Origin: Aspidapion aeneum | Taxonomy: Eukaryota; Arthropoda; Insecta; Coleoptera; Brentidae | Assembly: GCA_963576565.1 (NCBI GenBank) | Contig: OY755046.1 | Location: 52,012,786 to 52,076,785 of the forward strand | Direction: 5' to 3' | DNA: 64,000 nt | Part shown: one piece after another, positions 53,938 to 64,000 of the stretch | How the letters are laid out: each line of letters begins with the position of its first letter | Position numbering within the stretch: position 1 is the first letter of the stretch | The notes under the pieces: generated by a model | What the model saw: only the letters and a program-made list of their open reading frames with translations | What the model was told of the DNA's origin: nothing | Databases searched by the model: none | Program-made: the position numbers and the translations under genes

Positions 53938-54110
53938 CAGTGGCGTATATAGAAAAATGTTTCGGGGTGGGGGCCCAAACAGTTTCGGGGGGGCTCCAGA
54001 CCTCATGAAGCCCTATTTTATGTTTGTATTTATGAAATATGTGGAAAATATTTAAAATACCTTAGCTTTGGAGGGCCGGGCCCCCAGCCCCCCACTTATA
54101 TACGCCACTG
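53938..54110. mobile_element. hAT-type MITE, 173 bp
   Basis: The ends CAGTGGCGTATATAG and, reversed, CAGTGGCGTATATAA are flanked by CGTTCAGG on both sides (53930-53937 and 54111-54118), an exact 8-bp duplication. The interior has G- and C-rich blocks (GGGGTGGGGGCCC, GGCCCCCAGCCCCCC). A short minus-strand frame crossing it (53815-54006) is incidental. Confidence 0.92.
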
Positions 54111-54118
54111 CGTTCAGG

Positions 54119-54715
54119 AGTTAGCAGGGGGGCTTTTTACGTCCGCATAGTATAAATGTAATTTATGAAATAGATTCGCAACATAAAATAAATAAACCAA
54201 ATTGACCCTATAGCATCTTACAGTTTTTTAGTGGAACTGTTACAAAAACATATCAATCAAGTTTAAAATTCGATACATTAACTAAAAGGACACTACTCAT
54301 CTAATAAAATAATCATAAAAAATAGGTTTCAATTTAATAAATAAGCTAAAAGAACTTCCTATTTATCCAGACAGTTTCGGGGTTTTCGCGTTTTCCGGAG
54401 TGACTGAAACATATCAAATAGTTTCCAATTCTAGTGTGAATTTTTCCGGGTTTGCTGAGCGGTTTTATACTGCTGGAAAGACGGAATGACGTCGTTAAAT
54501 AAATGGAGGTGGCTTGGTCTTTCATGGTTTTGGATAATGGATACCATATTTTTGAGCTGTTGGGGCTATCAGGGTAAGTTGAACCTATTACTTTTTAAGT
54601 TTTAGCGTTAAGAGTTCGGATACGGCCATCTTTGGATTATTAATCAAACTCAGGGTAAAAAAACAGCATTACAATTTTGCACACTTATCATTATTATCCG
54701 TAACAAATTCTAATA
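54119..54715. other. Spacer without recognised gene
   Basis: Nothing recognised. 54365-54560 is GC-richer. Confidence 0.4.
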
Positions 54716-56063
54716 GGGGAAGTGTATTTAAAATGAGATAGTAAGGTAAAATGGGATACCGGCACTCCTGACCAAACGAAATGTGGCAACGTTACACTGT
54801 ATCCCTAGATTTGTTTATTGGGTTCGACATAGGCCGCCTTTTTTTAAATCAGTCATTAGATGGTTACAAGCAAGTGCAGTAATTTTTTTTATTTTTGTGT
54901 GTGCAGCTTGTAACTTTTTACTTAAATGCTGTAAGAATTGACTACTGACTACAGAGGTGCCTCTTGGGGGGAAGGGGGCACTTTAGGTGACATTCTCTGT
55001 TGGTAAAAAACGGTATATATTTCTTTAAGCAGCATTTTATTAAATTAGTCAGAACTAAAAAGTACAATATCTTACATATATCTTTACAAAATATTTTGCA
55101 AGTTTAGGCTATAAATTCAGGATAATTTATTGATAAAAGTGGTTGTAATTTCGATGATAATAACAATAGACACTTTTATGCGCCGCAAGCAAAAATTTTG
55201 AATTTTTATTAGCAAAAACCTTACTTTTTACTCATTTTTTGTATATTCAAAAAATTCTCGGGGGGGGGGGACAAGTGCCCCTAGTGCCCCCCCTGGATCC
55301 GCCACTGTACTGAATAAGGTAAGATATTATATTCTGCTGTTGATATTTGTAAAGTCTATAGTCTTGGCTACTATATAACATGCTGTTTTTGGCTAAATGA
55401 GAAATAATTAAAAAGTAGGATTAGTTTAAATATTTAATATGAGATTGAGGTAAAATGGAAAATTGGTAGCAAATAAATGACTGATGAAGACTAATAAATT
55501 TTGCGTTTTTTTTTTAGATGCCGCCTTTTCCGAATGATTTTTTGTTTTCGTTAAGTCTCTGTGTCTTTTTTTATAGTAAGCATTATTGGAATAATTTTAC
55601 TGGTTATTATTAGGTTATTATTTAACCAAGAAATAATTTGTTTTATTCATACCTATCTTTGTGTCATATTAAGAATAAAGAGTATATTGTTGTTAAGATT
55701 CGTAAATGATTTGTTAAAACATATTATATCTCATTTTACTTTTATCTTTGTGTCGTATTTTTTATTTTTCTATTAAACCTACTTCTTCTTCTTTTTTTAT
55801 TTTCAACGTTAATTTTATGTCCAATTTTACCTTATTAGTATTTCCCATTTTACTTGCACAATTATGGTAAAATGCGAAACTGCAGTGGTCTAGTTTTTTC
55901 AAAATAACAAATTATTTTTAAGCGTTTAAAGTACAACAAATGAACTACAACGAACAAAAAAGAATATTTTATCAACAGCATAATGTTTAAAACCAATAAC
56001 GTCAAAACTTTTTTTTGTATAAATTTTTAAAGCTTAGGTATCCTATTTTAAGTACACTTCCCC
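54716..56063. mobile_element. TIR element, 1.35 kb, GGGGAAGTGTA ends, TA target duplication
   Basis: GGGGAAGTGTATTTAAAAT at the left mirrors ATTTTAAGTACACTTCCCC at the right. TA flanks both (54714-54715 and 56064-56065). The interior mentions AAAATGGGATAC and ATTTTACCTTA-type blocks shared in style with 38497-39597. It contains a nested hAT-like insertion (54952-55307). A 71-residue frame (55561-55776) is AT-driven. No transposase was recognised. Confidence 0.65.
54952..55307. mobile_element. Nested hAT-like MITE
   Basis: The right end CTGGATCCGCCACTG matches the CAGTGGCGGATCCAG family. The left end CAGAGGTGCCTCTTGG is diverged. The flanks TACTGACT (54943-54950) and TACTGAAT (55308-55315) match at 6 of 8 positions. 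It contains a run of 11 G. Confidence 0.65.
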
Positions 56064-56084
56064 TACGTTATTATATAAAAATAA

Positions 56085-56596
56085 ATGGATCCATAATGGA
56101 TCTGATACCTTCCTAGCTAGCCTATTAGCACACTTCAAGTGAAGCGATGATATAATAGCCTTGAAAACAGTTTTTTGTAAATATCTCAGAAACTAGAGCT
56201 CCAACAGAGTTTTTGGTTATAACCCAAATTATTAAGCAAAATACGGTCTACCATATTCCGAAAACTGCGTATTGATACGATGCTTCGTTAAGAACTAAGC
56301 ATTTTTTAAATGTTTTAATTTTCAAAAAACTGTCGGGTTAATGGATTTTGACCAAAAGCTCGTAAGAGTGTCAAGCACTATTATACCTGAAAATGTTATC
56401 CAAATCGGTTCAGCGGTTCAGGAGCTATCGTTTTACGGACAGAAATAATATACACACATACACAGACATACATTACGACGATATTGCTAAGATAGGTTCA
56501 AAATACACCCAAATAACACATTTCCGGTTTTAAAAAATTTTTTGCCGAAAATAATACCTTTTCTAGTCATTGCTTCGCAGGCTAGGAAGGTAAAAA
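56085..56596 (+). repeat. Dispersed ~510-bp repeat, copy 2
   Basis: Starts AAATAAATGGATCCAT and ends GCAGGCTAGGAAGGTAAAAA. ACCTTCCTAGCTAGCC (56107) and its near inverse GCAGGCTAGGAAGGT (56577-56591) form terminal inverted repeats. The other copies are at 45528 and 63030. Confidence 0.85.
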
Positions 56597-57169
56597 GTTA
56601 AAAAGCAAGTGTATTAAACGTTCTGGATGTAAGATCGACAACCAACTCTACAGTCCAAAGTGAAATGGGTGTAATTCCAAAAGTTGAAAATTGACTTATT
56701 GACATTTTGATCAACTAGAAGATCAATCAATTTCTCTCCTCCAAACTCAAAAACCATATTAATTTTTAGTAACTATCAAATAATAAGGAATGGGGTCCGT
56801 TTAAAAGAGAGAACTTCGAAATTTTGATATATATTTATGAACAATTTTCGCTGCTTGAGTTTTCCGATATTAAATTTTTCAGCGATCTTTCGTGCTGATA
56901 TTTGTTTCTTCTTCGAAACGTTAACAACTTACATTTTTTCAGGTAAACTAAGAAGTTTTTTACTAGGCGCCATTTCAAAGAGATCTATTACTACCCAACT
57001 GAACAATAAAAATAAACACAGCAGACCCGTCTAATAAAATATGTTGTAAATACGACAGAAGTATTTAGTTTCCGCATTAAAACTGAAAGAGGTAATTCCC
57101 CGGCTGCAGAGTGCGTTGTTGCCAACATACGACATAATATTTATGCCCATGTCGTACACGCTTCGTCCC
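56597..57169. other. Spacer without recognised gene
   Basis: A 65-residue frame (56837-57034) is not supported. Confidence 0.4.
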
Positions 57170-57370
57170 GTTGTCAGAGGAACGCGTCCGGTAAAGGGAG
57201 GTTTCAAAATTTTTTAACCAAAAAAAATTGTCCGCGTCCGGTTATTAGAGTGTTCGGTTATGGGAGTGAATTTTACATGTAAAGAAATAGTCAAACCATT
57301 GTTTCCAACAAACGTCCATCTAAAGGGAGTGTCCGCTTAATAGAGGTGTCCGCAAGGAGAGGTTTCACTG
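57170..57370. mobile_element. Pogo/mariner-like right end
   Basis: The end reads GGTGTCCGCAAGGAGAGG, then TTTCACTG, and is followed by TA. Reversed, it is the CAGTGAAACCTCTCC terminus of a pogo-like family. Subterminal repeats of (G)TGTCCGxxTAATAGAGG type occur at about 57230, 57330 and 57345. The left end was not located. Confidence 0.55.
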
Positions 57371-57830
57371 TATAGGGGAAACGAAACGCCTTCTTCAGGT
57401 TACAGTAAATGAACATATAAAAAGGACCCAATTAGAGGATATTAAAAAATCCGGTCTAGCAGATCAAATGATTACATGATTTACTGGTCAGAAGCTAAAG
57501 TTTTCCATAAGGAGACGCGTTGGAGAAAACGAAAGTTTATTTATTAGCTGCGTTTATAATGTAGATTAAAGAAATTTTCAGTCACCCAAGCATGGACATA
57601 CCAAACATATGGAAATCATTCCTTAAGGAAAACATGCGTCTTAGGATTAAAAAGGTGCGGGCCGTCACACCTGACTGCACACCAAGTAGTATAAGTAGTA
57701 GCCTATATGCTAGATTGTTTAGTTTACATTTGAAAACGGTTAGAGATACTTACTAACCGAAACGTACTTACTAACCGAAACGTCGTGTTTAAAATAAATA
57801 AAGACAATGGAAGTCTAATAAACTGTCGCT
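57371..57830 (+). pseudogene. Penelope-like element 3' end with eroded GIY-YIG domain
   Basis: One frame reads LQVTVNEHIKRTQLEDIKKS followed by GLADQM, the tRxxEHxxx...SxLAxHxx block of the GIY-YIG endonuclease. The adjacent frame reads YWSEAKVFHKETRWRKRKF and then SHPSMDIPNIW, the WxxxKVixxExxxxxRxxxEA...QPSIDI.xIW block at the end of Penelope ORFs. The region ends with ACCGAAACGTCGTGTT and AATAAA, as at Penelope 3' ends. A frameshift lies between the blocks, and the RT is missing. Confidence 0.7.
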
Positions 57831-58309
57831 ACTTTTAGTTATTTCAAAACGAACATTATAACATAAATTCGTTTGTCATACTCTTTAGCTCTATTTTTAA
57901 TGTCCAAACACTTGATAGAAAAGCATACCAATAAATTTTGTCGTATATATTATGCAAATTGCAGACAAATTAGGCTAAAAATTTGTTCTACAACTAAATA
58001 TGCAAATTAAGCGTTGTTGCAAAATCGCGACATGTTTTGTATATCGGTCAGTCGGTCTGTGTTCAGCGTCGCCAAAAGTTTTGATTAATTTTTGAAACAA
58101 CATCAAGCGATAATTTTGTTCGAAATAGAACGAAATTTAAATATTTTTTAACCAGTAAATAAAAATTTTCGACACAAATATGTATATACTACAAAATTTT
58201 ACACATAAAACAAAACAAATATACGGTCGGTTCAGTAGCGTAGATAGTGGGGTTCAACACGATCAATCCTCTGATACGTAGGAAAATAATTTATCTATTT
58301 TGCCTTCTT
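57831..58309. other. AT-rich spacer
   Basis: Nothing recognised. Confidence 0.4.
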
Positions 58310-58760
58310 CGATACATCTTTGGACACTGGCCTCCCACAATATCTTCCACTATTCCCTGTCTGTCGCCGTTTTCATCCATATAGTTCCCGCATGTTTCTT
58401 CAAATCGTCTGCGCATCTCATTTGGGGTCTTCCCCTACTTCTTTTATTTTCCCAAGGTCTCCAGTCTACATAAAATTTGTTCCATCGATCGTTTTTCTCT
58501 CTGATATTATGACCGGCAAATTTCCATTTTAATTTTGCTACTTCTCCTCTGACATCCCTTACTTTTATCTATCTGTTAGCTTTACATGTAATATTTGTCT
58601 TTCAATTGATCTTTGGGCTTTTGTTACCTTATCCATGTTTGATTTTGCAAGTGTCCAGGTTTGTGATCCATAGGTAAGTACAGGAAGGATACATTGGTTA
58701 TACACTTTCGTTTTGATGTACTGAGGATATTTTTTATTTTTTAATATGTACCTAGCTTAA
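58310..58760 (-). mobile_element. RTE-like non-LTR 3' end, copy 2 of the family at 42965
   Basis: On the minus strand it reads KVRDVRGEVAKLKWKFAGHN, then NKFYVDWRPWENKRSRGRPQ and RCADDLKKHAGTIWMKTATD. This is the ORF2 C-terminus (GRPxxRWxDDLKxxAG pattern). It is 5'-truncated with a few stops. Confidence 0.85.
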
Positions 58761-59114
58761 TTTACCAAATGCTGCTCATCTTACACGTCTCTTGATTTCA
58801 GCTGTTTGGTTTTCTTTGTTTAGTGGAATAATTTGGTACAGGTATATTCTATTTTCTGTTTTCTCTTGGTTTATTCTGATCGTGATATCTTCATCTGTGT
58901 TTGTGTAGTTGATACTATATTTTTAGCTGCTGAATTCAGCAGTGAAAATAATAGGTTGATTAATTTAGAGGCTATTCAGACATGTATCTTTATAAAACAT
59001 GCAAGTTTTGCAGTTTCATATCCTCCCGTCACAAAAAAGCGATCTACGTTACTGGAAGGGTCAATTTGCCGTAAGCGTTATTGTTGCAAACATTTAATGC
59101 TAATCGCCAATTAG
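58761..59114. other. Spacer without recognised gene
   Basis: A 93-residue plus-strand frame (58833-59114) reads over the eroded continuation of the RTE remnant and is not supported. Confidence 0.4.
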
Positions 59115-59256
59115 CCGAACCGAACCGAACCGAACCGAACCGAACCGAACCGAACCGAACCGAACCGAACCGAACCGAACCGAACCGAACCGAACCGAAC
59201 CGAACCGAACCGAACCGAACCGAACCGTACCGAACCGAACCAAACCGAACCGAACC
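59115..59256 (+). repeat. (CCGAA)n microsatellite, ~28 units
   Basis: About 22 perfect CCGAA units (59115-59226) are followed by units with substitutions. The NRTEP-repeat peptide that it encodes in one frame is an artefact of the repeat. Confidence 0.98.
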
Positions 59257-59657
59257 AAGATTAGTTGTAACTAACCATATTTCTCGTTACAAGAGCAATT
59301 AATGCGGATTTAGGTTCATAAGCAATTAAGCAAGCTAGAGCACTTTATGACAAAAATTTGAATTAATGCCAACTGACAATTACGTGTATGCCATTGACAT
59401 TTGCATAAAGGGTTTTCTATTAAAATATGCTTTCTTAATTGTTTACCAACATAAATCTCGCTCAAAGCACCGAAGCAAATAAGAACTTATGAAGCAAAAA
59501 AATAAACAGTCGATCAGTTTTCCGAAAGCGTAATTGGTAAAACTATCCATTTCCTGACTTGAGAGCTCTCTAACACTGCGTTAAAATAAATAGTCGTTCA
59601 ATCTGCCGAAGTAGCAGTAGTGCAAATGCCATTTGGTTAAGAAATCAGTTGTGCAAC
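59257..59657. other. Spacer without recognised gene
   Basis: Nothing recognised. Confidence 0.4.
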
Positions 59658-60115
59658 CAGGGCTATCAAAACGAACGGGCCACGATCCTCCGCTTTGTTG
59701 ACGTCATATCGGAGGCTAATTTTTTTTAATAGTCACGTCACGACACAGCTGATTATCTTTAAAATATTGAAGTTGGAATCACGGTTAATAAATATTTGAT
59801 TTTTTTTAAATAAGGCCCGTTTTGAGATTGTTTTTACAATATTCTTGTAAAACAATATTTTTTAAATCAATAATTTGTTAGAGCCGCTTCATTAGCTTAC
59901 ACAAAAATTAAATTTAAAGGGAATGTGTTCGTTCTTGGAGATTTTTAACTTTTTACCATCTTGCATCCTTACAAAAGTTTAGTGGAATATCAGGATGGTG
60001 TCTGAGAATATTTCACTGAAATTTCGCCGAAATTATAAGATCCAATGTAAAAGTCAGGCCCCCAAGAACAGCTGATTTTTTCAGGGTCGTCGCCTGTATT
60101 TTTTTGGTGGCCTTG
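59658..60115 (+). mobile_element. CAGGG-ended MITE, copy 1
   Basis: Begins CAGGGCTATCAAAACGAACG and ends TTTTTGGTGGCCTTG. The two ends are imperfect inverted repeats (CCAGGGCTATCAAAA vs CCAAGGCCACCAAAA). It shares CGGGCCACGATCCTCC, TTGTTGACGTCA and CAGCTGATTTTTTCAGGGTC with copy 2. No clear duplication was found. Confidence 0.75.
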
Positions 60116-60634
60116 GTTTAGCTTCCTTTTATAAAATCAAAATTAGACCAACGTAAATGTAATGCCACCAATCTCCTCAAAGATTAGTAAACTCATGACT
60201 GGCGCGAGCAGCAAAATACATCATAGAACATCAAAAAATAAATAAAAATTATTAAATGATACTAAAAAAACATCACCGCTAACCAAGGCATCTACCTGAT
60301 CTACTCTTAGAAAACTTATTTTGACCAACGAAAAAAAATCACCTTATGTCTCACTAAGCCGCTGCTTATAAGATCTATGTAAATTATTATAAACGCTCCC
60401 TTTCGTAATCTGTTTAAATATGTACTGTTCAAGTATAACTTCATAATTATTTTGTCTGCTTTATATTTTCGATGGTCTAATTTTGCTTTTAAAAAAGGAA
60501 GCTGAACAGCTGTTTACTTAACCGAACCTTTTTAACATTAGGAAACTTTTGCGGGCACTCCATTAGCTAACTTTAATTTTCATTAATGTGACATTAAACG
60601 ACAGATCTCACGTGATATATAATAGAAGTCCAAT
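60116..60634. repeat. Inter-MITE spacer with inverted pair and a dispersed ~120-bp block
   Basis: TTAGCTTCCTTTTATAAAAT (about 60118) is mirrored near 60478-60507. The block 60411-60533 (TATTTTCGATGGTCTAATTT...GCTGAACAGCTGTTTACTTA) recurs at 61975-62098, so a further element family spans this area. 60300-60410 holds nothing recognisable. Confidence 0.6.
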
Positions 60635-60920
60635 CAGGGTCATCAAAACGGACGGGCCACGATCCTCCACTTTGTTGACGTCACATCGGGGGCTGATTTT
60701 TTTTGATGGTCACGTCGCGCACAGCAGATTTTTTCAAATAAAGCCGGTTTTCAGATTGTTTTTACTATATTCTTGCAGAACAATTTTTTTTAAATGTATA
60801 AATCCTTAATTATTCATAGCCGTTTCATTAGCTCACACAAAAATTACATTTAAAGTAGAAGTGAATGCGAGAACAGCTGATTTTTTCAGGGTCGTGGCCT
60901 GTATTTTTTTGTTGGCCTTG
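60635..60920 (+). mobile_element. CAGGG-ended MITE, copy 2 (286 bp)
   Basis: Begins CAGGGTCATCAAAACGGACG and ends TTGTTGGCCTTG. GTCCAAT flanks both sides (60628-60634, 60921-60927), a 7-bp direct repeat compatible with a hAT- or P-type duplication. It is a deletion derivative of the sequence in copy 1. Confidence 0.8.
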
Positions 60921-61974
60921 GTCCAATTTTTACCTTTTGCAGACAAAATTTTAATTTGCCTTGTTTTTGTTATCTATTATTTCCGAAAGCCTGTTTTGTG
61001 TTCTGTAGGCAAAATTAATTAAAGAGTTCCGAAAACAACTGGGGGAAAACTGAAAAACCAATTCCAATGAAAAACCGTCAGGAAAATATAGGATTAGCTC
61101 TGTGTACTGTGTACTTTTTTTTATTTTTTTAAAAGTAGGTATTTCACAGAACATTGATGACTTCTCATTAGTTGATAAACACTGTCGCCAAATCTACCAG
61201 TTTTTATATAAAATATAATTTTCAATAATTGGCATAAAATTAAATACAAAACGGATTACCCCGCATTGGTAGCTCTTGAAATAATTGGCTGGTATCAAAA
61301 ATATTTTAAATTTACGTTTTCTCTCTCTAAATAAAATAACTAGTAGCCTGCGTTACTCGAACACAAAATTATCCTTTAGTAAGGAATAAAGTTCAAACCA
61401 GGTATAGTTTTTGCAAAGTCACTTGAATAACTCCTAATACGGGGTTCTATCGATTTCATGAAATTTTGCTTCATTCTGCCCTTCAAAAGTTATCCAAATT
61501 TATATAAAATCTTCCTGGTATAATTTTAACCCTACCGACAGAGAAAAGGCGCGGCTCTTTGCGGTCCGAGCACAAAGTATTTGTTTTCTGACCGACCGAG
61601 CCCAGGTGGATGAACGGAACCTGATTGGCAGATTTTTTTGAGATGCGCTTTTAATTGCTTTCAGGTGTTCTTTGCGGGACCCCTTTAATCGGCAGTGCAG
61701 AGTTAGAAAATAAATCAGTGTCGTTTCTCTAGGTGTAGGAATAGAAAGTTTTATTATCTATTTTTATATCTTTAGTTTACGCCATAATTAAATGAAATAA
61801 TTTTCATGAGTATATCTACCGCCGCCCATGTCACTTTCTTTAAAGGATATGCCGATGGTCGGCTTTTATCTTTGTTCAACTGACTTTGCAAAAACTATAA
61901 CTGCGCATGCCTCAAATAAACAATAAGTGAAAAATGGGACATGCAAAAATTCCCTAATGCCTACTATATTAGCT
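60921..61974. other. Spacer without recognised gene
   Basis: AT-rich with a GC-richer stretch at about 61545-61690 (GAAAAGGCGCGGCTCTTTGC). No recognisable frame or RNA gene. Confidence 0.4.
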
Positions 61975-62098
61975 TTAATTCGTACTGTTTTAGTATATGT
62001 TCATGATTATCTTTTCTGCTTATATTTTCGATGAAATAATTTCGCTTTCAAAAAACGAAGCTGAACAGCTGTTTTCTTAACCTAAGCTTTACACCTTC
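61975..62098 (+). repeat. Second copy of the ~120-bp block at 60411-60533
   Basis: Shares TACTGTTTTAGTATA, TATATTTTCGATG and GAAGCTGAACAGCTGTT with the earlier copy. Confidence 0.7.
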
Positions 62099-62278
62099 CG
62101 GCTATTGGTACACGAAGCCGGGCGACGCGACGGGTCTCGGAGACCCAATGCCAATAATGACATTATGTGACGAATTGAGGGAAAATTTAAAAAAAAAATA
62201 AATGAATGTAATGTTGGATAAGTTTAATTGACTTGAAAAATATATATTCGTTCCAAACATTTTTTTCTTAGGGATAAA

Positions 62279-62460
62279 CTAAAAACTAAATTTTTTTAAG
62301 GGCGTACCAAGTGGGGCCCCCGGGGCCCAAGCACCTTTAAGCCTCAGATTTTTTAAAATTTCGCCACATATTTCATGAATAAAGACAACAAATTGCATGA
62401 AATACGAAACCATTGGGTCTCGGGCCCCCAAGAAAAAGTGTTGGGTGCCCTGTTGTTTTT
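62279..62460. mobile_element. hAT-MITE-like fragment
   Basis: GTGGGGCCCCCGGGGCCCAAG, TTCGCCACATATTTCATGAA and CTCGGGCCCCCAAG resemble, in part reversed, the interior of 53938-54110. Its termini are not recognisable. Confidence 0.4.
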
Positions 62461-62524
62461 CAAAAATATTTAAAAAATTAAAAGTTAAACTTTTTTTTAA
62501 AAGTAGTTTCTTAAAACCAACCAA

Positions 62525-63029
62525 ATAGAATATATTTACTGGTTTTTGTCAGTGTGCGCCCAAGCTTCCAAATGAAAAATTTTGGATTGTTTTGACAAAA
62601 ACTTTTTATTTCTTGGCTTTTTTTTAAAGAAATAGCATCTTTTATTCATTTCAGATTGTACTAAACAATTATTGACATTTCTGTTTTGCTTTCTGGCAAT
62701 CTCGTCTCCTCGTTCTCTTTGGATATTTGTCTACAAGCAGTGCCGCCAAGGATATTATATTTATACATTAATTAGTGCTGCCTGCACAAAGTATAACGTC
62801 AAGCCGAACGCTGGGTCTCACAGACTTTTAATAAATCATTTAAAAAACCAATACACGAATTAACTCGTTCTTTCTCAGCAGCACACTAGGTCACATTCCA
62901 GGAATCAAGTTTAGAAATTTTTTAAAGACCTTTAAACGATAATATTTTGCCGATATTAGTACCATGATGAATATAATAAACCAGGAAAAATAGAACAAGT
63001 AGAGGAATATATATCTGGAACAAGTTATT
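62525..63029. other. Spacer without recognised gene
   Basis: A 63-residue frame (62672-62863) is unrecognised. Confidence 0.4.
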
Positions 63030-63552
63030 AAACTAAAATAAATGGATCCATGACGGATCTGACGCCTTCCTAGCTAGGCTTATCACACTTCAAGTGAAGC
63101 TATGATAATATATTAGCCTTAAAAACAGTCTTTTTTAAATATCTCAGAAACTTAAACTCCTACAAAGTTTTTAGTTATAACAAGAATTATTAAGCAAAAT
63201 ATAGTCTACTGTATTCCGAAAACAGTGCCTTAATACGATGCTCCATTAAAAAGTTTACATTTTTAAAGTTTTTAATTGTCAATTGTCATTAGCATTCTAA
63301 TCAGCTCGTAAGAGTGTCAAACACTATTTTACTTGAAAATTTTATGAAAATGGGTTCAGCGGCTTAGGAGCTATCGTGTTAAGGACAGAAATAATATATA
63401 TACACACACAGACAGACAGACATCACGACGATATTGCTAGGATAAGTCAATATACATCCAAATAACACATTTTTTGCGTGATCTCAAAAATTTTTGTTGT
63501 CAAAAATAATACCTTCTCTAGCCATTGCTACGCAGGCTAGGAAGGTAAAAAG
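63030..63552 (+). repeat. Dispersed ~510-bp repeat, copy 3
   Basis: Starts AAATAAATGGATCCATGACG and ends GCAGGCTAGGAAGGTAAAAA, colinear with 56085-56596. It abuts an RTE-like fragment. Confidence 0.85.
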
Positions 63553-63569
63553 AAGGCCAAACGACTAAA

Positions 63570-64000
63570 TTCAAGAGACGAGTAAGATTGGCCTAGGTAG
63601 CTTTCGGTAAATTAACCTAGATAGTAAAAAATATCCTCAGACCTGGACGCTTACAAAATCAAACATGGATAAGGTAACAAAAACCCAAAGGTTAATGGAA
63701 AACAAATGTTACATATAAAGCTAACAGATAGAAAAAGGAATGAATGGATAAGAAATAAAACAAAAGTAAGGGATGTGAGAGGAGACGTGGCAAAATTAAG
63801 ATGGAAATTTGCCGGTCATAATATCAGACAGAAAGACAATCGATGAAACAAGTGTATTGTAACCAAGAGACCTTGGGAAAATAAAAGAAGCAGAGGAAAA
63901 CCCCAAATGAGATGAGTGGACGATTTGAAGAGACATGCAGGAGCTAGATGGATGAACACGGCGACAGACAGAGAAGAATGGAAGATATTGGGGGAGGCCT
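63570..64000 (+). mobile_element. RTE-like non-LTR 3' end, copy 3, runs off the window
   Basis: The frame LTDRKRNEWIRNKTKVRDVR continues GDVAKLRWKFAGHN, PWENKRSRGKPQMR, a stop, VDDLKRHAGARWMNTATDRE and EWKILGEA at the window edge. It is the same ORF2 C-terminus as 58310-58760 and 42965-43050. At least two stops show it is dead. The 3' end lies beyond 64000. Confidence 0.85.

Noticed and set aside
59081..59302. 73-codon frame encoding an NRTEP pentapeptide repeat
   Set aside because: It is the translation of the (CCGAA)n microsatellite. There is no start context, domain or codon signature.

Overview
The window is 64 kb of AT-rich eukaryotic DNA with no confidently recognised host gene. The content points to an insect. 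There is a BEL/Pao LTR retrotransposon, several RTE-, CR1/Jockey- and R1/LOA-like non-LTR remnants, a Penelope-like GIY-YIG end, hAT, PIF/Harbinger and Tc1/mariner/pogo-type elements, a THAP-domain exon, a tRNA-derived SINE and a short run of the insect telomeric motif CCTAA. The order cannot be decided from the sequence. A repeat-rich beetle or bug genome would fit, but that is inference.

Layout. 1-2.9 kb: a tandem ~135-bp repeat, a long foldback, and a degenerate ~11-bp minisatellite. 2.9-10.1 kb: an almost complete BEL/Pao element on the minus strand, with 420-bp LTRs that look identical by eye and a 5-bp target duplication GAAGT, inserted into another copy of the ~135-bp repeat. 10.1-20.0 kb: RNase H and zinc-knuckle remnants of non-LTR elements, a duplicated 200-bp unit, a THAP exon inside a terminal-inverted-repeat element, a SINE, and a broken CR1/Jockey reverse transcriptase. 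20.2-25.4 kb: a satellite array of ~295-300-bp monomers alternating between two types (a ~600-bp dimeric higher-order repeat), itself interrupted by a 232-bp hAT MITE and a 1.1-kb element of unknown family. 25.4-38.2 kb: palindromes, a MITE with long inverted repeats, non-LTR 3' ends in inverted orientation, and three degenerate minus-strand non-LTR elements, one carrying a nested insertion with a 13-bp target duplication. 38.5-47 kb: inverted-repeat elements, a PIF/Harbinger-like element with a MADF-like exon lying in an RT remnant, and a foldback family in two copies. 47.8-57.9 kb: a GA microsatellite, an RNase H-type remnant, a hAT element with part of its transposase and an 8-bp target duplication, a tandemly amplified MITE, a further hAT MITE, a nested TIR element, a pogo-like end and a Penelope-like end. 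58-64 kb: further non-LTR ends, a (CCGAA)n microsatellite, and paired MITEs.

These sequences do not form a pathway. They are a layered record of insertions. The BEL element is the youngest and the only one with nearly intact coding capacity; its reading frame is broken by one in-frame TAA between the first gag segment and the rest of gag-pol. The items most worth follow-up are that element, the dimeric satellite, a family of three dispersed ~60-70-bp palindromes, a 30-bp palindrome flanked by 8-bp direct repeats, and the elements carrying THAP and MADF exons. All similarity statements come from recognising motifs by eye. No alignment or database search was run.
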